10,681 nucleotides of DNA from 70-18 sp041691815. Lineage in GTDB: Bacteria; Pseudomonadota; Alphaproteobacteria; Acetobacterales; Acetobacteraceae. The notes below the pieces were generated by a model, which worked only from the letters and a program-made list of their open reading frames with translations, was not told the DNA's origin and did not search any database. Below, one piece after another: positions 7,713-10,681 of the stretch. The translations under genes were made by a program, and so were the position numbers. The first letter of the stretch is position 1. The number at the start of each line of letters is the position of its first letter. The stretch covers positions 1 through 10,681 of the forward strand of contig JBEPTZ010000143.1 in NCBI GenBank assembly GCA_041691815.1, in the 5' to 3' direction.

Positions 7713-8663
7713 TCATGGAGTGGCCGTCGCCCGCGGGTTGAGGAAGATGCCGTGCGGCGAGCGCCCGACATCGATGGTGGTGTAGTCGCCGGTTTTCGGG
7801 TCCAGCACCGCGACCTTGTGGGCGAAGCGCATGGTGACCCAGAGCTTGCCGTCCGGGGCGAACTGGATATCGTCCGGCCCGCCAGGCAGCTTGTAGCTGC
7901 GCGCTTCCTTCAGGCTCCTGGCATCCAGCGCCACGATGGTGCCGGCGACGCGGTTGTTGACGTAGATCAGCTTCTTGTCGGGCGACATGAACAGCTGATG
8001 CGCGCCCTTGCCGGTGGCGATGCGGCGGATTTCCCGGCCGTCCGCCGGGTCCATCACCGCGATGTAGTCGGCACCCATATCGGCCACCAGCACCTCGCCG
8101 TTATGATACAGCACGCCGGCCGGCGCCGGGCCGCACGGCTTGTTCCATTTCACCGCCATCGTGCGCAGGTCGATCGCCGCCATCCGGTCGCTGCCCTGCA
8201 GCGAGATGAACACCACCGAGGAATCCGGCGCGTAGTCCAGGTGGCTGGGCATCGACTTGATCTTGATGCGCTTGAGCAGCTGGTAGGTCTTGGCGTCGTA
8301 GATGTCGGTCTGCGCCCGCGCCAGGCCGTTGACCACCAGGAAGCGGCCATCCGGGCTGAAGCCGAGCTGGTACGGGTCAGACATCACCATGCGGCGGAGC
8401 AGCACGAAGCTCGCCGGGTCGAAGAACAGCAACTCGTTGCCGGCGCTGTCGCCGACCAGCAGCTCCTTGCCATCCGGGCTCAGCGCCCAGTGGTGCGGCT
8501 CACGCAGCACCGGGATGCGGCGGATCTCTTTCTGAGTCGCCATGTCGATGACGCTGAGCGAGGCGGCGCCGGAGTTCATCACCAGCACCGCGCCGGCGGC
8601 GCGCGCACCCGCCGGTGCGGCGAGCAGACCGATCACGGCCAGAATCAGGGCGAGCCGCTTCAT
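7713..8663 (-). CDS. Secreted YVTN/NHL-type beta-propeller repeat protein
   Basis: This 316-aa protein has a clear Sec signal peptide, MKRLALILAVIGLLAAPAGARA, with likely cleavage after residue 22, so it should be periplasmic or exported. The mature part is built of repeats of about 42 residues, each with a (S/A)PDG(K/R)-like turn followed by a short hydrophobic strand: SPDGKELLV, SPDGRFLVV, APDSSVVFI, SPDKKLIYV and APDGKLWVT. There is also the D-x-x-T/S-x-K/L-x-x-x-x-I strand pattern, as in DMATQKEIRRI, DAKTYQLLKRI and DPADGREIRRI. This fits a beta-propeller of about seven blades. There is no haem motif and no obvious catalytic residues, so a binding or scaffold role is more likely than an enzymatic one. 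GAGG lies seven bases before ATG 8663. It shares a transcript with the downstream membrane hydroxylase. Confidence 0.9.
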   Translation of the reverse strand: MKRLALILAVIGLLAAPAGARAAGAVLVMNSGAASLSVIDMATQKEIRRIPVLREPHHWALSPDGKELLVGDSAGNELLFFDPASFVLLRRMVMSDPYQLGFSPDGRFLVVNGLARAQTDIYDAKTYQLLKRIKIKSMPSHLDYAPDSSVVFISLQGSDRMAAIDLRTMAVKWNKPCGPAPAGVLYHNGEVLVADMGADYIAVMDPADGREIRRIATGKGAHQLFMSPDKKLIYVNNRVAGTIVALDARSLKEARSYKLPGGPDDIQFAPDGKLWVTMRFAHKVAVLDPKTGDYTTIDVGRSPHGIFLNPRATATP

Positions 8664-8747
8664 GCCAAAGCCTCGTGGGATTTCAGTATCGTCTGAGCGA
8701 TTCTTATAGCACGGACTGCGCCCGGCGCGAGTGCCGCAGTGCAACAG
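8664..8747 (-). promoter_or_regulatory. Spacer between sugar transferase and beta-propeller gene
   Basis: These 84 bp follow the sugar transferase stop and precede the beta-propeller start on the same strand. A 6-bp inverted repeat (8715-8720 with 8735-8740), lying within GC-rich sequence, gives only a weak hairpin with no T-tract. A TATAAG-like box on the minus strand (about 8704-8709) could be a -10 element, but no good -35 lies at the right distance. It is unresolved whether the beta-propeller unit has its own promoter or is read through. Confidence 0.3.
8671..8674 (-). promoter_or_regulatory. Ribosome binding site of the beta-propeller gene
   Basis: GAGG on the minus strand lies seven bases before ATG 8663. 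It supports this start, which begins directly with the signal peptide, over the longer open frame reaching to 8744. Confidence 0.65.
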
Positions 8748-10142
8748 TCAGCGCACGCCGCTCGGCCAGAGCACCACCCGAATGGTCTGCAACAGGATCA
8801 TCAGGTCCAGCAGGACGCTGAAATTCTTGACGTAATACAGGTCGTAGCTGAGCTTGGAGCGGGCATCGTCGAGCGATGCGCCGTAGGGATAGTTGATCTG
8901 CGCCCAGCCGGTCAGCCCGGCCTTGACCATGTGGCGCTCGTTATACAGCGGCAGCTGGGCGGCCAGTTCGCCGATGAACTCCGGCCGCTCCGGCCGCGGG
9001 CCGACCAGCGACATGTCGCCTTTCAGCACGTTGTACAGCTGCGGCACCTCGTCCAGCCGCGAGCGGCGCAGGAAATTGCCGACCCTGGTGATGCGCGCGT
9101 CGCCCTTGGCGGCCCAGACCGCGCCCCGCGCCTCGGCATCCACCCGCATGGTGCGCAGCTTGACGATGCGGAACACCCGGCCGCCGCGGGTGACGCGGGC
9201 CTGGCGGTAGAAGATCGGGCCACGGTCGCCGAGATACACCGCCGCCATCGAGGCCAGCAGGAATGGCGAGGTCACCGCCAGGATGACCAGCGCCACCGAC
9301 ACATCCAGCAGCCGTTTCAGCAGCCGGTCGAGCAGGCCGAAATAGAAGCCGTCGGAGTACAGCACCCAGCTCAGTTCCAGCCGCTTGATGTCGATGCGGC
9401 GGATCTCCTTCTCCAGGAAGCTCATGTATTGCAGCACCGGGTAGCCGGCGGTCTTGCAGGCGATCAGCCCTTCCAGCTTCACGCCGCGCCGCTCGTCGGG
9501 CGCCACGACGATCTGGTCGGCCTGAACCACCCGCGCCACCGTCAGCAGGTCGTCGCCGGCCGGCACGATACGGCCGGGTTCCTCATCGGCGAGGCGGGGG
9601 TCGATGTCGCCGTGGCTGGGGTCGTGGACGAACACGATGTCATAGGCCAGGTTGCGGCCTTCGTGGCGCAGCATCCAGGCGAGGTCCCAGGCGCGGGCGC
9701 CGGCGCCGATGATCATCAGCCGGGACTGGAACACCGCGCGGCGGCGCAGCAGCGAGAACAGCAGCCGCGCAGCACCGCCGCAGCAGGCGAAAGCGATGAC
9801 TGCCACGAAGAATAGCGCCGCCGCGTTCGGCCAACGCCCCGGCAGGTCGGCCGGCAGCAGGCTGCGTACCATCTCGCCGATCGCCGTCGCCGAGATCGCC
9901 GCCAACCCCACCACCAGCGGCAGCCGGGCCAGCGCCTTGCGGGTGTCCAGGATCAGTTCGCGCCGATACAGGCCGAGCGCGTAGAGCAGCAGCAGGTAGG
10001 CGACGGGGTGCAGCAGCAGCGGCAGCAGCAGCTTGATCGCCGGCAGCGGCACGCCGAGCGGCACCGCCGTCCAGGCGGCCAGCGGCCAGAGCAGGGCCAC
10101 GAGGACCGCATCGAAGAAAAACATTGCGGCACTGGCGGTCAT
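8748..10142 (-). CDS. Polyprenyl-phosphate sugar-1-phosphate transferase (EPS initiating)
   Basis: This enzyme moves a sugar-1-phosphate from a UDP-sugar to undecaprenyl phosphate at the inner membrane, the first step of exopolysaccharide repeat-unit assembly. The protein is 464 aa in the WbaP/EpsB-type layout. Four N-terminal membrane helices (about 1-125) are followed by a Rossmann-like CoA-binding-type domain (LMIIGAGARAWDLAWMLR, from about residue 143), another membrane segment (about 280-300) and the C-terminal transferase domain. That domain has KLRTM (about 328), SRLDEVPQLYNVLKGDMSLVGPRPE (about 360-384) and GLTGWAQINYPYG (about 408-420). The linker FLEKEIRRIDI...SWVLYSDGF resembles the subfamily I recall as associated with PEP-CTERM/EpsH polysaccharide systems, but no such partner is in the window. 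ATG 10142 is chosen as the first Met; its Shine-Dalgarno sequence is poor, and Met7 is a possible alternative. Confidence 0.93.
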   Translation of the reverse strand: MTASAAMFFFDAVLVALLWPLAAWTAVPLGVPLPAIKLLLPLLLHPVAYLLLLYALGLYRRELILDTRKALARLPLVVGLAAISATAIGEMVRSLLPADLPGRWPNAAALFFVAVIAFACCGGAARLLFSLLRRRAVFQSRLMIIGAGARAWDLAWMLRHEGRNLAYDIVFVHDPSHGDIDPRLADEEPGRIVPAGDDLLTVARVVQADQIVVAPDERRGVKLEGLIACKTAGYPVLQYMSFLEKEIRRIDIKRLELSWVLYSDGFYFGLLDRLLKRLLDVSVALVILAVTSPFLLASMAAVYLGDRGPIFYRQARVTRGGRVFRIVKLRTMRVDAEARGAVWAAKGDARITRVGNFLRRSRLDEVPQLYNVLKGDMSLVGPRPERPEFIGELAAQLPLYNERHMVKAGLTGWAQINYPYGASLDDARSKLSYDLYYVKNFSVLLDLMILLQTIRVVLWPSGVR

Positions 10143-10199
10143 GCAGGCGGGCCGGATTCCAGGAATTGTTGGCAGGCGGGGAACTGTTGGCAGGCGGGA
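10143..10199. repeat. Short tandem repeats in the sugar transferase leader
   Basis: Two adjacent 18-bp units (10164-10181 and 10182-10199) differ at two positions and share TGTTGGCAGGCGGG. The core GCAGGCGGG also occurs a third time at 10143-10151, directly before the start codon. On the sense (minus) strand this gives three CCCGCCTGC boxes within 60 bases of the sugar transferase start. They could be a regulator site or simple slippage expansion. Confidence 0.6.
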
Positions 10200-10354
10200 G
10201 GGCGGGCATGCCGCCGCAGCGATTCGGGCGAGAGTGCATCACCAAAATCTACTTTGCACCATCGGCCAGCGGCGGCGGATGCGCAACCCGTTTGATAGGT
10301 CGGCCCCGGCGCGGCAGGCGGCCTGGAGTGTCGCCATCCGCGGGCCCTGGCTGG

Positions 10355-10381
10355 GCGATGCCGGGGCCGGCGTCGCGTTTT
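10355..10381 (+). terminator. Candidate hairpin with short T-run
   Basis: GCGATGCC (10355-10362) pairs with GGCGTCGC (10369-10376), including one G-T pair, around a 6-base loop, and is followed by GTTTT. In the plus direction this looks like a short intrinsic terminator, but no plus-strand gene ends here. In the minus direction it lies just after the proline-rich gene stop and would form a stem without a T-tract. Its role is uncertain. Confidence 0.35.
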
Positions 10382-10405
10382 AACCGGCAGTCACTCGGGT
10401 GCCGT

Positions 10406-10681
10406 TCAGTTACGCTGCGGCTGTTCGGGGCGGCGCGGCGGCGCCTGCCGCGGTGCCTCGTGCTGCTGCGGCGGTGCGGGGCGGGCCTGGGGCGCGGGCT
10501 GGGGGCGAGGTTCCGGCCGGGGCTGGGGGCGAGCCTGGGGCTGCGGGACCGGCTGCGGCGCCGGGGCGTGGACCTGCGGCTGCGGCGCGCGCGGCGGGGC
10601 CGGGCGAGCCTGCGGCACTGGCTGCGGCCTTGGCAGGTTCAGCCCGCCCGCCGGCCGCGGCGGCGCCACCCGTTCCGGCAC
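10406..10681 (-). CDS. Proline-rich C-terminal part of a protein, 5' end missing
   Basis: The frame is open to the right edge and ends in TGA at 10406-10408. About a third of the 91 visible residues are proline, the rest mainly Arg, Gln and Ala, in X-P dipeptide runs such as QPVPQ and RPQPRPEPRPQP. The block PQARPAPP occurs twice and PQPVPQ twice. No folded domain, signal or membrane segment is visible. Such extended cationic tails occur at the C-termini of some periplasmic or wall-associated alphaproteobacterial proteins. The GTG at the edge is probably internal, so this is likely the tail of a larger protein. GC-rich repeats can give spurious open frames, so I hold it only moderately likely to be real. 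No function can be assigned. Confidence 0.45.
   Translation of the reverse strand: MPERVAPPRPAGGLNLPRPQPVPQARPAPPRAPQPQVHAPAPQPVPQPQARPQPRPEPRPQPAPQARPAPPQQHEAPRQAPPRRPEQPQRN

Larger units (their letters stand above)
10143..10405. other. Non-coding spacer upstream of the sugar transferase
   Basis: These 263 bp lie between the proline-rich gene and the sugar transferase, both minus strand. They hold the short tandem repeats at 10143-10199 and the hairpin at 10355-10381. Between them is a modestly AT-richer stretch near 10237-10260 that may contain the sugar transferase promoter. I cannot name a convincing -35/-10 pair. Open frames crossing the spacer on the plus strand overlap the real gene and have no recognisable product. 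Confidence 0.5.

Noticed and set aside
8704..8735. Possible sigma-70 promoter for the beta-propeller gene (TATAAG box)
   Set aside because: No acceptable -35 lies 16-18 bp upstream; the nearest TTGCAC is about 30 bp away, so I did not call it a promoter.
8664..8744. N-terminal extension of the beta-propeller protein by 27 residues
   Set aside because: The extension would place a basic, Cys-containing stretch before a textbook signal peptide; GAGG supports ATG 8663.
7677..9815. Two long plus-strand open frames (7677-8696 and 8739-9815) opposite the beta-propeller and sugar transferase genes
   Set aside because: Both are mirror frames of well-supported genes and are rich in His, Arg, Gln and Ala without any recognisable fold.
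10033..10383. A plus-strand open frame ending just after the hairpin at 10355-10381
   Set aside because: It overlaps the start of the sugar transferase and the spacer, has low-complexity Arg/Ala content and no good ribosome site; the fit of hairpin to its stop is probably chance.

Overview
The window is GC-rich (only a few short intergenic stretches are AT-rich) and densely coding. It looks like ordinary chromosome from an alphaproteobacterium. The best guess is Rhodospirillales/Acetobacteraceae, based on the gene style, a hisZ-purA pair and GC-driven open frames on the opposite strand of nearly every gene. This placement is inference from recalled family and synteny patterns, not from a marker search.

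Layout, left to right. (1) Positions 1-1293, plus strand: the C-terminal part of an FAD/NAD(P)H flavoprotein monooxygenase, cut by the left edge. (2) Positions 1307-1381: a convergent intergenic spacer dominated by a 24-bp perfect inverted repeat. (3) Positions 1402-4306, minus strand: hisZ, then purA four bases later, then a 119-aa protein of unknown function, all in one direction. (4) A 165-bp divergent spacer separates hisZ from a plus-strand pair: an S10-type serine carboxypeptidase without a signal peptide, and an SDR reductase 32 bp downstream with a strong AGGAGG site. (5) Positions 6724-6762: a convergent AT-rich terminator. (6) Positions 6761-8663, minus strand: a secreted YVTN-type beta-propeller gene, then, 13 bp downstream, a membrane di-iron sterol desaturase/fatty acid hydroxylase family gene. 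(7) Positions 8748-10142, minus strand: a polyprenyl-phosphate sugar-1-phosphate transferase that would start exopolysaccharide synthesis. (8) Positions 10143-10405: a non-coding leader/spacer with short tandem repeats and a hairpin. (9) Positions 10406-10681, minus strand: the proline-rich C-terminal end of a protein cut by the right edge.

How the genes fit together. hisZ and purA are housekeeping: histidine biosynthesis (the regulatory partner of a short HisG) and the first committed step from IMP to AMP. The remaining genes form small two-gene units (peptidase + SDR, beta-propeller + hydroxylase) and an EPS-initiation gene. No pathway obvious from the window unites them. I see no tRNA, rRNA, CRISPR array, transposase, phage gene or recognisable defence system. 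I did not find a convincing undescribed system. The items most worth a second look are the long intergenic hairpin at 1307-1381, the signal-less S10 peptidase with its SDR, the beta-propeller/hydroxylase pair, and the unknown 119-aa protein downstream of purA.
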